Source: Bradyrhizobium sp. CCBAU 51765 | Lineage (GTDB): Bacteria; Pseudomonadota; Alphaproteobacteria; Rhizobiales; Xanthobacteraceae | DNA length: 64,000 bases | Direction of reading: 5' to 3' | Assembly (NCBI RefSeq): GCF_015291725.1 | Contig: NZ_CP030038.1 | Coordinates: 6,375,001 to 6,439,000, forward strand | Part shown: positions 52,315 to 61,021 of the stretch, piece by piece | How positions within the stretch are numbered: the first letter of the stretch is position 1 | How the letters are laid out: each line of letters begins with the position of its first letter | Program-made: the position numbers and the translations under genes | The notes under the pieces: generated by a model | What the model was told of the DNA's origin: nothing | Databases searched by the model: none | Seen by the model: the letters and a program-made list of their open reading frames with translations, nothing else

Positions 52315-53049
52315 CTACCCCAAGACCCTGCAGCGGTGGAGTTCGAAATCGTCGAAGTCTGCATCGCTGAGTGTGGACCTGAGCGCCTCGACGAGGCGAT
52401 GGCTCATAAAGATGCGGCTTTGGCTTATCCCAGCGCACATCCACAGATCGGACCCAGCCAGAGCAGCGGACGAAACCGCAATGTCGCCATCCTTGAGATT
52501 CAGCAGCGACCAAACGGACTGACCTGTTTGGCGGCTAACACCGATTTTTTCGATGTTGGTGCTCGCATCCGGAAGGAAACAGTCCTTCGTAGGCCCGAAA
52601 TTGACGATATAGAATGGACCGGGCAGCGGTGTTTTCTCGTCCGCCTCGTAGATGGTATGGGGCACGAGCCCGCCGCCAACACCGAAATCGAACTTGGAAA
52701 GGACCTCGGCGACTTTACCCTTCGCGGCGAGGAAGGCTCCTATAAAGAGAACGTCTTTTGCGCGCTTGAAATGCGACATGCTGTACACGGCCGAGGCCTC
52801 CGGCAGCTCTTCGCGCTTCATTGTCTGGCCCGCCGCATGCTTTAAGATGGCCGCAAACACCTTCTCGCTTTTCTTTGGAACGCGGTGTTGTACGTAAGGC
52901 GCTTCCCACGGTTCGCCGAACCATTTTTGGCGAAGACCGAGTTTGTCACCGAGCACGCCATTGCTCATCACTTCGCTTATCCAGACTTGACCATTCATGC
53001 TAAGCTCGCACTCGCTGCGTAGCTTCCAATCCCGCGGTGATCTTGACAT
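52315..53049 (-). CDS. Imm11-like (DUF1629) protein
   Basis: The 244-residue protein shows the C-terminal pattern of Imm11/DUF1629 immunity proteins: a GSDLWMCAGISQSRIFMSHR segment, LVEALRSTLSDADFDDFE and a final His-Cys-rich strand. Such proteins protect against toxins of polymorphic toxin systems in other bacteria. No toxin gene is next to it. An internal ATG at 52998 (MNGQVWISE) is an alternative start and neither start has a strong ribosome site. The next gene on the same strand, upstream, is also orphan. The assignment is by motif memory, not a search. Confidence 0.6.
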   Translation of the reverse strand: MSRSPRDWKLRSECELSMNGQVWISEVMSNGVLGDKLGLRQKWFGEPWEAPYVQHRVPKKSEKVFAAILKHAAGQTMKREELPEASAVYSMSHFKRAKDVLFIGAFLAAKGKVAEVLSKFDFGVGGGLVPHTIYEADEKTPLPGPFYIVNFGPTKDCFLPDASTNIEKIGVSRQTGQSVWSLLNLKDGDIAVSSAALAGSDLWMCAGISQSRIFMSHRLVEALRSTLSDADFDDFELHRCRVLG

Positions 53050-53208
53050 GCGAGTTCCGCAGTTGCGATCGCATAGGGCCGGAATGTCCGCAACGGCTCA
53101 AAAGCTGCCGCCGGGCATACGGCATCGATTGGTCCGCCAAGGGGCCAACAGCGGAAGCCTAGAATTTGCGATCCAAGACGCCAGCCGAGAAGCGATTGTT
53201 GGGTGCTC

Positions 53209-53943
53209 TCATTTGCTTCGACGGCTTTTTTGCACGAGGTCATCTACATACGCCTTGCACATATGGAGGTCGGCACCTGTTTCCGCCCGGACAAGGGCGA
53301 TGGCTGCGATGGGGTTGCGGTCTTGTAGGAGGCTCGCCACGCGATCAAGCACAGTGCGTTGCAAGGTGATCTCTGGACCTCGATCCGCCTGACGAGGCTC
53401 TGGCTGGATCGCTGGAGCAATCTTGGCGGTCCATTTGACCATGTCACCGCAACGTTCGGCATATCCGCACGCGACGAGCGCGGCAATCTCGCTATCAAAT
53501 TCGGCCGTCGGCTTGAACGGTTCAGAGCCTGAAAAGAGCTGCGTCCCGGCAGGGCCGTATTCGCAAGCGGTCTCGACATATGCCTCCAGCAGGCGTTTGA
53601 ACAACACATACGAAATCTCACCACAGGCAAGCACTCGCGCTCGTGTTTCGTGAGCTTGGAAGAACTTATAGACGGCAAATGTTTCCTCGCCCGGATGCCC
53701 CTTTGCATCGACATATTGCTGCCGAGTCATCCCTTGGTAGCCAGTCGCAGTCGTTACCAAGGTCAAGGCGACGCCAAGCTCCCAAAGCACATCGCATCCA
53801 TCTTCGAACGGAGTTTGCGCGTAGTGCCAATAGTAGTCTGGCAGGTCGCCAGGTTCGAGCGTCATTGAAAGGCGCCGCGCGAGACCGACGGCAAGTTCCG
53901 CGGCCAACCGAAGGTGTTCTGATGGTTGATCGGCCTTGGTCAT
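53209..53943 (-). CDS. orphan protein with L7/L12-like C-terminal motif
   Basis: The 244-residue protein is unrecognised over its first 200 residues (PDYYWHYAQTPFEDGCDVLW, PGEETFAVYKFFQAHETRA). The C-terminus (AIALVRAETGADLHMCKAYV) resembles the C-terminal domain of ribosomal protein L7/L12, a small module also found in many stand-alone proteins. Start at the ATG at 53943; no good ribosome site. With the Imm11-like gene it forms a leftward pair separated by 160 bases. A partner or immunity role is only inference. Confidence 0.6.
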   Translation of the reverse strand: MTKADQPSEHLRLAAELAVGLARRLSMTLEPGDLPDYYWHYAQTPFEDGCDVLWELGVALTLVTTATGYQGMTRQQYVDAKGHPGEETFAVYKFFQAHETRARVLACGEISYVLFKRLLEAYVETACEYGPAGTQLFSGSEPFKPTAEFDSEIAALVACGYAERCGDMVKWTAKIAPAIQPEPRQADRGPEITLQRTVLDRVASLLQDRNPIAAIALVRAETGADLHMCKAYVDDLVQKSRRSK

Positions 53944-54197
53944 TTCATGATCAATCCAGTATCGGACGACGCGCAGTTCGCCGCAAAACCTACATCCGGA
54001 AAGTTAGGATTTGGTCATCGGCTGAGTCTGCAATGGGCCATGACCGGACATCCTAAAGCAAACTAAGCTTTACCAGCGCGAAGTCGAACGAATGGCGAAG
54101 GTCTTTCGGTTGTGAACATTCATGCTTCAACTTGAATACGAAAGTGGTACTCTCAAGCAGCGGGAGCGGAATTGACCGTCCCGCTTTGGGGAGAAAC

Positions 54198-54704
54198 ATG
54201 GTCATGACGTTGTCGTCGCACTTGGTTGCGCGTAGCGCTTTCGCCGTCTCGTCAATCACACTGCCGTTGCTGTGCGCCCTTGCCGGCACGGCTATGTCGC
54301 AACCGACGCCGCCCGGGGCCGAGCTTCCAAGCGTTACCGTCGAAGCGCCCAAGCAGATGATGCGGTCCAAGCCTGCGCATCGTGTGGTCGCGCGCAGTAG
54401 AAGGTTCGCCGCCATCTCTCCTGCCGCGGCAATAGCCGCGCCGACCTCGGATGTCACCAAGCTTGCCAAGCTCGCCGCCACCACCAACAACTGCGTCGGC
54501 GGCTGCCAATCGAGCTTCAAGTTGGGCGACAAGCCCTGGGTTGGCTGCAACGTTTCGGGCGGCGTGTACTCGGCAACGTGCCGCAACGTCGGCAATTACA
54601 AGAGCTACGAGGAATGCAAGGAAGCCGGACGGCTCACTGGCTGGCGGTCAGGCGAGACCTCGGCTTATTGCAGCAGCGTGGCGATAGCAGCGGGCTGGCG
54701 TTGA
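54198..54704 (+). CDS. Cys-rich secreted protein, paralogue A
   Basis: The 168-residue protein has a signal peptide (SAFAVSSITLPLLCALAG, likely cleaved near AMSQ), then LPSVTVEAPKQ, a motif I associate with secreted hypothetical proteins of Bradyrhizobium. A basic Ala-rich linker follows. The C-terminal domain has six cysteines in the order CVGGCQSSF, GDKPWVGC, ATCR, EEC and YCSS. The same six-Cys plan is present in the protein at 58.98 kb, so the two are paralogues. The function is unknown; the cysteines probably pair in the periplasm. An ATG two codons later is an alternative start. Confidence 0.72.
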   Translation: MVMTLSSHLVARSAFAVSSITLPLLCALAGTAMSQPTPPGAELPSVTVEAPKQMMRSKPAHRVVARSRRFAAISPAAAIAAPTSDVTKLAKLAATTNNCVGGCQSSFKLGDKPWVGCNVSGGVYSATCRNVGNYKSYEECKEAGRLTGWRSGETSAYCSSVAIAAGWR

Positions 54705-55224
54705 AGCAAAAGTCGGCGGCTGGGTTTGTGGCGGACGCGTCGGCTCAAATGGCTCCACGGAGCGCAGAGACATCCTGCATTGCCGTCAGGGCCATCCCCT
54801 CATGGCGAACTACGCCCGAAGCCTGCACAGCGCAAGTCAGCTTAGGGTCACATTGAGAAAGGCTCAACGGAGCAATTCGCGTCCGCTGAAATCTGCGAAG
54901 CGGGCTATTCGATGGGGTTTGACACGGCAGTTCGCGCCCAATCGATTGCTGATGCGATTTCCTTCCTTCAACGAAGCATGCGATCGTAGAGCAAAGACGA
55001 CGTCTTTGCTGCACATTCGACTGGTGCATCAGATGTCCGTTCAGGGTCATGAGCGCCTAGCCTGATGCGGTTCGGGTCACCTTCAGGACGCAGGGCTTGC
55101 GGCGTGTCGACCAAGATCGGCCACGGGCCAGAGCCGGACCAACTCGCAACATCACGAATCGGGGATTCGGATTGCTTGCGCTTCATCGGCGCCCCATCTC
55201 GAATGGATCGCAAAGGATCCGAAG
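54705..55224. other. spacer, no gene seen
   Basis: This 520-base spacer separates Cys-rich paralogue A and the SDR gene. No start-plus-ribosome-site frame of any length looks credible. No strong hairpin or repeat was recognised. It is among the longer non-coding stretches and typical of the accessory region. Confidence 0.35.
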
Positions 55225-56289
55225 ATGGAACGTTCCGCACTTGTCGCAGGAGCAACCGGCATAGTGGGCAACAACCTGGCCCGGCATCTCCTGGCGCGCG
55301 GGTGGTCCGTGTCCGGGCTGGCGCGCAGGCCAGGAACTGATATCGCGGGTATGTTGCCGATCGCCGCTGATCTGTTGGATCCGGCGTCGCTCGGATCGGC
55401 GTTGCGCGATCTGCGTCCCACGCACGTTTTCTTCACCTCGTGGCTTGCACAGAAAACGGAGGCAGAGAATATCCTGATCAACTCTGCGATGGTGCGCAAC
55501 TTGCTGGATGCATTGTCATCTGCCGGGTCGGTCAGGCATGTCGCACTCGTAACCGGCCTCAAGCACTATCTCGGGCCGTTCGAATCCTATGGTCAAAGCA
55601 GCTTGATCGCCACGCCGTTTCGAGAGGATCAGCCTCGGCTCGATACTGAGAATTTCTATTATGCCCAGGAAGATGCCGTGTTCGCGGCGGCGAAACGAGA
55701 CGGCTTCAGCTGGAGCATTCACCGGCCACATACGATCATAGGCTATGCCGTCGGGAATGCCATGAACATGGGCACGACGCTCGCTGCGTATGCCACGATC
55801 TGCCGCGAGATCGGACGGCCTTTTCTGTTTCCAGGCTCTGCAACTCAGTGGAACGCACTAACGGATATGACGGACGCCAGACTGTTGGCCAGACATCTGG
55901 AATGGGCGGCCACGACAGATGCTGCCCGCAATCAGGCTTTCAATGTTGTCAACGGGGACGTGTTCCGTTGGAAGTGGATGTGGGGGCGCCTGGCGGCCTG
56001 GTTCGGACTGCAGCCAGCAGCGTTTCCGAGCGAGCGCCTTCCGCTTGAGCGACAGATGAGCGACGCCGGCCCGATCTGGTCCGACATCGCCCGGAAGCAT
56101 CATTTGGCAGAACCGGATCTCAACCGACTGGCGTCTGCGTGGCACACCGATGGAGACCTCGGCCGGCCGATCGAGGTTGTCACCGACATGGGCAAGAGTC
56201 GTCGGCTGGGATTCCTCGACTATCAGGCGACGGACGAAAGTTTCTTCGACCTGTTCACGACTCTGCGAGAGAAGCGAATCATACCGTGA
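55225..56289 (+). CDS. SDR-family oxidoreductase (atypical, PRISE-like)
   Basis: The 354-residue protein starts with the NAD(P)-binding Rossmann motif LVAGATGIVGNNLARHLLAR (GxxGxxG). Further on, GLKHYLGPFESYG and FYYAQEDAVFAAAKRDGFSW resemble the catalytic region of the progesterone-5-beta-reductase/iridoid-synthase-like (PRISE) short-chain reductases, which reduce enone C=C bonds. The substrate here is not known. The protein is longer than classic SDRs and follows the extended group. It converges with the TPR-glycosyltransferase gene. Confidence 0.85.
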   Translation: MERSALVAGATGIVGNNLARHLLARGWSVSGLARRPGTDIAGMLPIAADLLDPASLGSALRDLRPTHVFFTSWLAQKTEAENILINSAMVRNLLDALSSAGSVRHVALVTGLKHYLGPFESYGQSSLIATPFREDQPRLDTENFYYAQEDAVFAAAKRDGFSWSIHRPHTIIGYAVGNAMNMGTTLAAYATICREIGRPFLFPGSATQWNALTDMTDARLLARHLEWAATTDAARNQAFNVVNGDVFRWKWMWGRLAAWFGLQPAAFPSERLPLERQMSDAGPIWSDIARKHHLAEPDLNRLASAWHTDGDLGRPIEVVTDMGKSRRLGFLDYQATDESFFDLFTTLREKRIIP

Positions 56290-56340
56290 GCGAGGCGGCT
56301 CGCTCGAGGTGTTCGAACCGACCGCAACTTCCGCTTTGGG

Positions 56341-58212
56341 TCAGCGGACGCTGCCTGTCCGTTGTGCCAGATCAAGTTCGTTGTCGGTCAAACTTTGCAA
56401 GTCTCGACGCACGCGATCGATGACGCTGCCATACTCCCGGCGCTCGCTTTGCCTAAAGAGGCGAACGGTCGGATACCAGGGGCTGTCTTCGCGATGGAGG
56501 AGCCAGCGGTAATCCGGCATAAAAGGCAGCAAAATCCAGGTCGGTTTCCCAAGCGCGGCCGAAAGATGAGCAACGCTGGTATCCACAGTGATGACAAGAT
56601 CGAGGCAAGAAATCAGAGCCGCGGTCTCCACGAAATCGGTAAGATGCTGTGCAGCGTCGAAGATATCAACTCGGGCCAGCAGTTCAGCTCGGTCGTTCGG
56701 CCTGACGTCCTTTTGGAGACTAACAAAGCTCGCTTTGGCATCCAAAAGGCCTGATAGCATCCGGAGCGGCATGGACCGATTGTGGTCGTTCAAATGTTCA
56801 GGATTACCTGACCAGACAAGTCCTACTCGCGATCGAGCACGCGGACCAAGCCGACTCTCCCAAGCTTGAACGCGCTCTCGAGAAGGCTGTGGCAAATAGG
56901 ATACCGCCGCTGGAATGGTTTCCAATCGGGTTCCAAAGACGAGCGGCAGGTTGCTAAGAGGACAATGAAGGTCGAAGGGCGGCAAGAGAGCCCCCGATGA
57001 TCCCGGCAGGCATTGCCAGACGCCCTCGATTTTTGAGAATAGCGGCCGCAATGCGTCCTGCACCGTCAAAATGACGCGCGCACCACGGCCAGCAAGCAGT
57101 GGAATATAGCGCACGAGTTGAATGGCATCCCCCAAACCCTCGTCAGCGCAGACCAGTATCGTTTTGCCGGCGATGTTTCCGTCACCGAGCCATTTAGGTC
57201 CAGGAAGCGGCGGATATCCGTTCGGCAAGCCCGGAACCTCCCAACGCGCCTGCATTCCCTTGAGGCCACGTTTGAAATCGCCGGTAAGCATCTGCAGCAA
57301 AGCAAGATTCCAGACGGACCTCGAATGCTCTGAGACAACGGCCGCGGATCGCTTGTAAGCAGACATTGCCTCTTCGACACGCCCCAAGTCGGAAAGTACG
57401 CTTGCCCGGCCGACAAGGGCCTTTCCGGCATTAGGATTGATCTTCAAAGATCGGTCGAAGAAGGACAAAGCCTCTTCCAAATGGCCTTGTGCTCGCAGGA
57501 GAGCACCAAGGTTAGCTAGAGTATCAGGGTTTTGGGGATCCAGTTTGGCTGCGCGCCTGCAATCTGCCACTGCCTCTTCGATCCTCCCGAGGCCGTTCAA
57601 GACGAGTGCACGCGTGTGCAGGGTCGGCGCAATATCGGGCTGCAAATCGATGCTACGGTTCAGATATGCGAGCGCCTCCGCAAGTTGTCCCGCCCCATGC
57701 AGAAGATGGCCTGCCTTATACGCAGCGTCAGCATGCCCAGAATCAAGTTCGAACGCGCGACGAAAGCAGAGTAAAGCTTCGCTTTTTCTTCGAGCCCGGA
57801 TCAGCGCATCTCCCATCTGCCGCCAAAGTTCGGCGTCGTTGGGCTTTAGCTGTATAGCCTTGTCAAAGACTCTCAGAGCCTCGTCAAGGCGGCCAGCACT
57901 CGCAAGCGCATTACCCAGCGTGGCCAGGTAGGCCGGTTGGGGGTCTTTCCGGATCGCACGGGAGGCCCAATCTATCGCTCTGTCTGCGTGGCCGGCGGCA
58001 GTATCTACAACGGCCATGAGGTGCATGCTTTCGGCGCTCTCCGCATCCAGCTTGAACGCTTCCTTGACGCGGGACTGCGCCTTCAGGAGCTGCCCGCTTC
58101 GCAAATGTTCGATCGCGGCGGCATGAAGTTCCTCGAGGCGCATTGCTGCACGGAGATTTCTATCGACCGGCTCGGATTTCTGCTGGACGATTTGACGTTC
58201 GGAATGTGCCAT
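56341..58212 (-). CDS. TPR protein with GT9/GT41-like C-terminal domain
   Basis: The 623-residue protein (ATG at 58212 after a GGAG site) has about eight to ten tetratricopeptide repeats in residues 20-330 (AYLATLGNALASAGRLDEAL, AELWRQMGDALIRARRKSEA). A glycosyltransferase-like domain follows from about residue 350 (GKTILVCADEGLGDAIQLVR, GLVWSGNPEHLNDHNRSM, CLDLVITVDTSVAHLSAAL), like heptosyltransferases or GT41/SPINDLY-type enzymes. Substrate proteins or sugars are unknown. Such TPR-GT proteins occur in Bradyrhizobium as cytoplasmic or glycosylation proteins. It converges with the SDR gene over 51 bases. Confidence 0.87.
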   Translation of the reverse strand: MAHSERQIVQQKSEPVDRNLRAAMRLEELHAAAIEHLRSGQLLKAQSRVKEAFKLDAESAESMHLMAVVDTAAGHADRAIDWASRAIRKDPQPAYLATLGNALASAGRLDEALRVFDKAIQLKPNDAELWRQMGDALIRARRKSEALLCFRRAFELDSGHADAAYKAGHLLHGAGQLAEALAYLNRSIDLQPDIAPTLHTRALVLNGLGRIEEAVADCRRAAKLDPQNPDTLANLGALLRAQGHLEEALSFFDRSLKINPNAGKALVGRASVLSDLGRVEEAMSAYKRSAAVVSEHSRSVWNLALLQMLTGDFKRGLKGMQARWEVPGLPNGYPPLPGPKWLGDGNIAGKTILVCADEGLGDAIQLVRYIPLLAGRGARVILTVQDALRPLFSKIEGVWQCLPGSSGALLPPFDLHCPLSNLPLVFGTRLETIPAAVSYLPQPSRERVQAWESRLGPRARSRVGLVWSGNPEHLNDHNRSMPLRMLSGLLDAKASFVSLQKDVRPNDRAELLARVDIFDAAQHLTDFVETAALISCLDLVITVDTSVAHLSAALGKPTWILLPFMPDYRWLLHREDSPWYPTVRLFRQSERREYGSVIDRVRRDLQSLTDNELDLAQRTGSVR

Positions 58213-58549
58213 TGGAACTCCACGAGTAGCCAGGCACAATCTCTAGGTGATTCGCTTTTAACGCGTAATAAATCGTAAGACAGCCTATCGTATGCATCAA
58301 ACGTAAGGCTGCCTCGGTGGATTTGCATAGCCTGCGGAGCGTCCTCTACAAGAAGCCCAGCGGCAGTCTGGTCACCGGTCGTCGAGGCGCCGGATGCAGC
58401 CTGACCACTCGGCAATATGCGCGACCATTTGGTGGTCAATCTTGAGAACGCTGGTCAAGCGGGGACTTGCAAGAGCTAGAAGTGCAAACACGTGACCGTC
58501 AGATTGAAGGCATCAAACCAGTTCATCGCGTGCTTGATATCGATGCTCT
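58213..58549. other. spacer upstream of the TPR-GT gene, no gene seen
   Basis: No credible frame, repeat or defined operator was seen in this 337-base stretch. It should carry the promoter of the leftward TPR-glycosyltransferase gene. Confidence 0.35.
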
Positions 58550-58750
58550 TTGGAATGCGGAACGCTCTGGGTGAATTTTCGCAGACGGGGCGAGCCCGAC
58601 AATCAGCTGATCACGTATAGTGACCATCCACTCAACTTTGTCGGGTTGATGGGACTGCATCTGTTGTTCGTCGTTATCGGTTGCTTAGGATGCGTTCTCT
58701 TCGTGCGAACGCTTCGTTCTTGGCTCAAACAACACAACTCTGGCAGATAG
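58550..58750 (+). CDS. possible small single-helix membrane protein
   Basis: A frame of 66 codons from a TTG (or 59 from a GTG at 58571) contains one convincing hydrophobic segment (LNFVGLMGLHLLFVVIGCLG, continuing for about 10 residues) and a basic cytoplasmic end (RTLRSWLKQHNSGR). The start has no clear ribosome site. It could be a small inner-membrane protein or chance. The neighbours give no hint. Confidence 0.35.
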   Translation: MECGTLWVNFRRRGEPDNQLITYSDHPLNFVGLMGLHLLFVVIGCLGCVLFVRTLRSWLKQHNSGR

Positions 58751-58982
58751 ATTGAGGCATGTCGGCGATGGGCCAAGCGCAGACTAAGCGTCCGCAAGCG
58801 AACGGCGGTGGATTAAGGGGCCACTATCGGACTTCAGATCCGGATCAAGCGAAGGCCAGTGACCAACGCCACAGTTATCGACAGGCTATATGCTCCCAAC
58901 CGAAGGTTGCACAGGCCGGTATGTATGCTAGGGTGCACTTACCGGTACGGCATCTTCCGCCCGGACCTGGAAGGGCATGATC

Positions 58983-59534
58983 ATGAGATTGTCATCGAGC
59001 CTTGTCGTGCCTTCAACCGTCGCTGTCTTGTCGACTGTCTTGCTGTGCGCCCCGGCGGCGTCGCAGATCCCAACCGGCTCCGCCGCCACGCTTCCTCCCG
59101 TCACAGTCGATGCGCCGAAACAGGTGGCGAAGCCGCACGTCTCGGAGCGGGGAACAAACACGACGGCGCCGCGTCGGACTGCATCAACAATGCGACCGTC
59201 AACCGCGCGCGCGCCTGCATATGCGCCAGGTTCTGTGATGGGGAGGATTGCCAGCCTTGAGAAAGTCGCCAGCAGCTGCAACGGTGGCTGTGCATCTAGT
59301 TTTCCGAAAGGCAAGGAGCCCTGGATCGGATGTAGCGAGTCGGGCGGCCAAATAGATTACGGACCCTTCTCACCAACCTGTCGAGACACCATCACCCACA
59401 CATCTTACCTGGGTTGCGTCGAAACAAAGACGTTCTTGGGCGAAGGCCGCAACAAGGCCCACTGGTTGTGCAGCAGCCTGGCCGCTGGAAACAGGTTTAA
59501 GGTCGCAGAACTCAAGCGATCAGGGCGCCGCTAG
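58983..59534 (+). CDS. Cys-rich secreted protein, paralogue B
   Basis: The 183-residue protein starts MRLSSSLVVPSTVAVLSTVL (a signal peptide ending near AASQ); an ATG two codons earlier is possible, but AAGGG is spaced better for this one. LPPVTVDAPKQ follows, then a linker. The C-terminal domain keeps six cysteines: CNGGCASSF, GKEPWIGC, TCRD, LGC and LCSS. The plan is the same as in paralogue A at 54.2 kb, and even the first residues match (M-x-LSS-x-LV). Function unknown; probably periplasmic or exported. Confidence 0.75.
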   Translation: MRLSSSLVVPSTVAVLSTVLLCAPAASQIPTGSAATLPPVTVDAPKQVAKPHVSERGTNTTAPRRTASTMRPSTARAPAYAPGSVMGRIASLEKVASSCNGGCASSFPKGKEPWIGCSESGGQIDYGPFSPTCRDTITHTSYLGCVETKTFLGEGRNKAHWLCSSLAAGNRFKVAELKRSGRR

Positions 59535-59767
59535 TCCATATTGCCTTTGGTCACGCGCAAGCACAGCGCACTGAGCGACGTTGAGACCAAACGGGTTCGC
59601 GTGCTGGCGCTGCGGGCTGCCGTCTTCAATTCGGCTCTCTTCAAACGCTCTGGCGAGCGGGAGTATGACCCTCGAGTCCGCTCTGGGTCAAAGAGGCCCT
59701 GAAGAGCCTGCCCCGGGCTGTTCGCATGATCATCCGGAAACAGACTTCGCAGCGCTCCGGGCTAGGA

Positions 59768-60058
59768 TCAGCCACGGGCCACGAGCGGAATCGTCGGCGC
59801 GGACAATTGAGACCTCCACGGTCCTTCTTGATGATCGCTCGCATGGCTAATGACGCCAATCGGCGCACCCTCTATGCCGCCAGCCCACTCGCGCCAATAC
59901 GTCGGGAACACATGAACGGGCAAACCGGTCTGTGAATTTATCCAACCACGAAGCACGCGGCGGCATGGGAAGACGAGCGCGTGTACCTCACCGGCAGGAT
60001 CGAATACCGCCAGTTGCAGGTTACAATCAAACGGTGCCGTTGCCGTGGATTGCCACAT
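59768..60058 (-). CDS. short Bradyrhizobium-type hypothetical with extra tail
   Basis: From the ATG at 60058, after a GGGGAG site, the 96 residues begin MWQSTATAPFDCNLQLAVFD and continue with HALVFPCRRVLRGWI and PTYWREW. I recognise this as a conserved short protein family of Bradyrhizobium and Rhodopseudomonas, normally ending at about WREW (60 residues). Here about 37 further residues follow, with no recognisable pattern, suggesting a lost stop codon or a frameshifted end. The function is unknown. Confidence 0.6.
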   Translation of the reverse strand: MWQSTATAPFDCNLQLAVFDPAGEVHALVFPCRRVLRGWINSQTGLPVHVFPTYWREWAGGIEGAPIGVISHASDHQEGPWRSQLSAPTIPLVARG

Positions 60059-60153
60059 GACGCGCTCCCCTTCTTCGCAGGCGGGAGCGCGATTGGTCTC
60101 TCTGCCACTGACGCCTACGGGGCAGAGCCTCGGCCAGTGATGCAATCAGTATA

Positions 60154-60519
60154 TCAGGTTCGCCGGGGAGCCGCATAAATTGATGCGCCAGGGGAGTTGC
60201 CCCTCTCGCGCAGGCGATGACAAAAATCTTCAAGCACCGTTTGCAAGTTTTCGCAGCTTACGAGCAGCCGCTCCGCTTGTTCGCGCTCCGCGGTGCCGAA
60301 GGGAAGGCCATTGCGCATGTCTCTGACACGGTTCACCCGGTCACGGCCCTCTGCCACTCTTTTCTCGGCAAATTCCAGGTGCTCCAGATCATGCGCGAGC
60401 TTATCGAGTTCAGCGATCAACAGCTTGGTGATATTCGTTCGCTTGTCAGACGTAAGATCGCTGCCGTTCAGCAGGCCGATAAAGTGATCTACGTTGGCTT
60501 TGGCGACAAAGCGGTGCAT
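60154..60519 (-). CDS. conserved rhizobial small helical protein
   Basis: The 121-residue protein (ATG at 60519 after GGGGAAT) begins MHRFVAKANVDHFIGLLNGS and contains NITKLLIAELDKLAHDLEHL and AEKRVAEGRDRVNRVRDMRN. This helical pattern belongs to a small-protein family I have seen widely in Bradyrhizobiaceae; its function is unknown. The C-terminal 40 residues look like a second short helix pair. It is leftward, 95 bases upstream of the short gene ending at 59768, and may be cotranscribed with it. Confidence 0.65.
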   Translation of the reverse strand: MHRFVAKANVDHFIGLLNGSDLTSDKRTNITKLLIAELDKLAHDLEHLEFAEKRVAEGRDRVNRVRDMRNGLPFGTAEREQAERLLVSCENLQTVLEDFCHRLRERGNSPGASIYAAPRRT

Positions 60520-60979
60520 TGGATTCCCCTGGTCCACGCCCCACGACGACCGATTTTGCAACCGAACCGGGCAATAAGAAATCTACTTCCTGGTCACCTC
60601 GGCGTGAAGGTAGAAAAGGCCGCCGTGGCGCAGCCTGTGTCGCAATGGAAGGGACACCCCGCGCTCGGGGGGCGTGCCGGGTCGCCATTTATCAAAGCCG
60701 GACTGCTGCCGCCGTCGCGCACCGCCGTTATAGGCGAGAAAGGGGCCACCTCACGATGGCCCCCTTGCCGGTCGCAATCTTGTTCGTACTGAAATGCCAG
60801 CCCCGGCCCACGTATTTCTAATTGATTTTATGGAGCTGGCGAGTCCGGGAATCTGCGGTGTTCCTGTGCCTGCATTGGCAGTGTCGCGACGTAGTCGTCT
60901 ATCACGCATCCCCTCTCTTGGTCCGAGCCAAGTTGATTTATCGATGCTCATTGGGGCCACGGCCGGCAGCACCGATATT
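60520..60979. other. spacer with one minus-strand hairpin
   Basis: No credible gene was seen in this 460-base stretch. GGGGCCA/TGGCCCC at 60742-60763 forms a stem which, read on the minus strand, is followed by TTTCT. This could be a weak terminator for a leftward transcript starting at the palindromic box at 60980. No such transcript can be shown from sequence. Confidence 0.35.
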
Positions 60980-60993
60980 TGATCGCGATCAAG
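60980..60993 (+). promoter_or_regulatory. perfect FNR/FixK-type box upstream of the Crp/Fnr gene
   Basis: TTGATCGCGATCAA is a perfect 14-base palindrome matching the FixK2/FNR consensus. A possible -10 (TACGAA, 61015-61020) lies at the spacing expected for class II activation, which would put the transcript start near 61028. That favours the internal ATG at 61049 as the start of the regulator; otherwise the box would serve repression. Confidence 0.8.
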
Positions 60994-61021
60994 TTCTGGT
61001 CCGACCTTGAAGCTACGAAAG

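Noticed and set aside
60742..60763. Minus-strand hairpin with TTTCT
   Set aside because: Only seven pairs and a broken T-run; kept as a note in the spacer entry and not called as a terminator or RNA gene.
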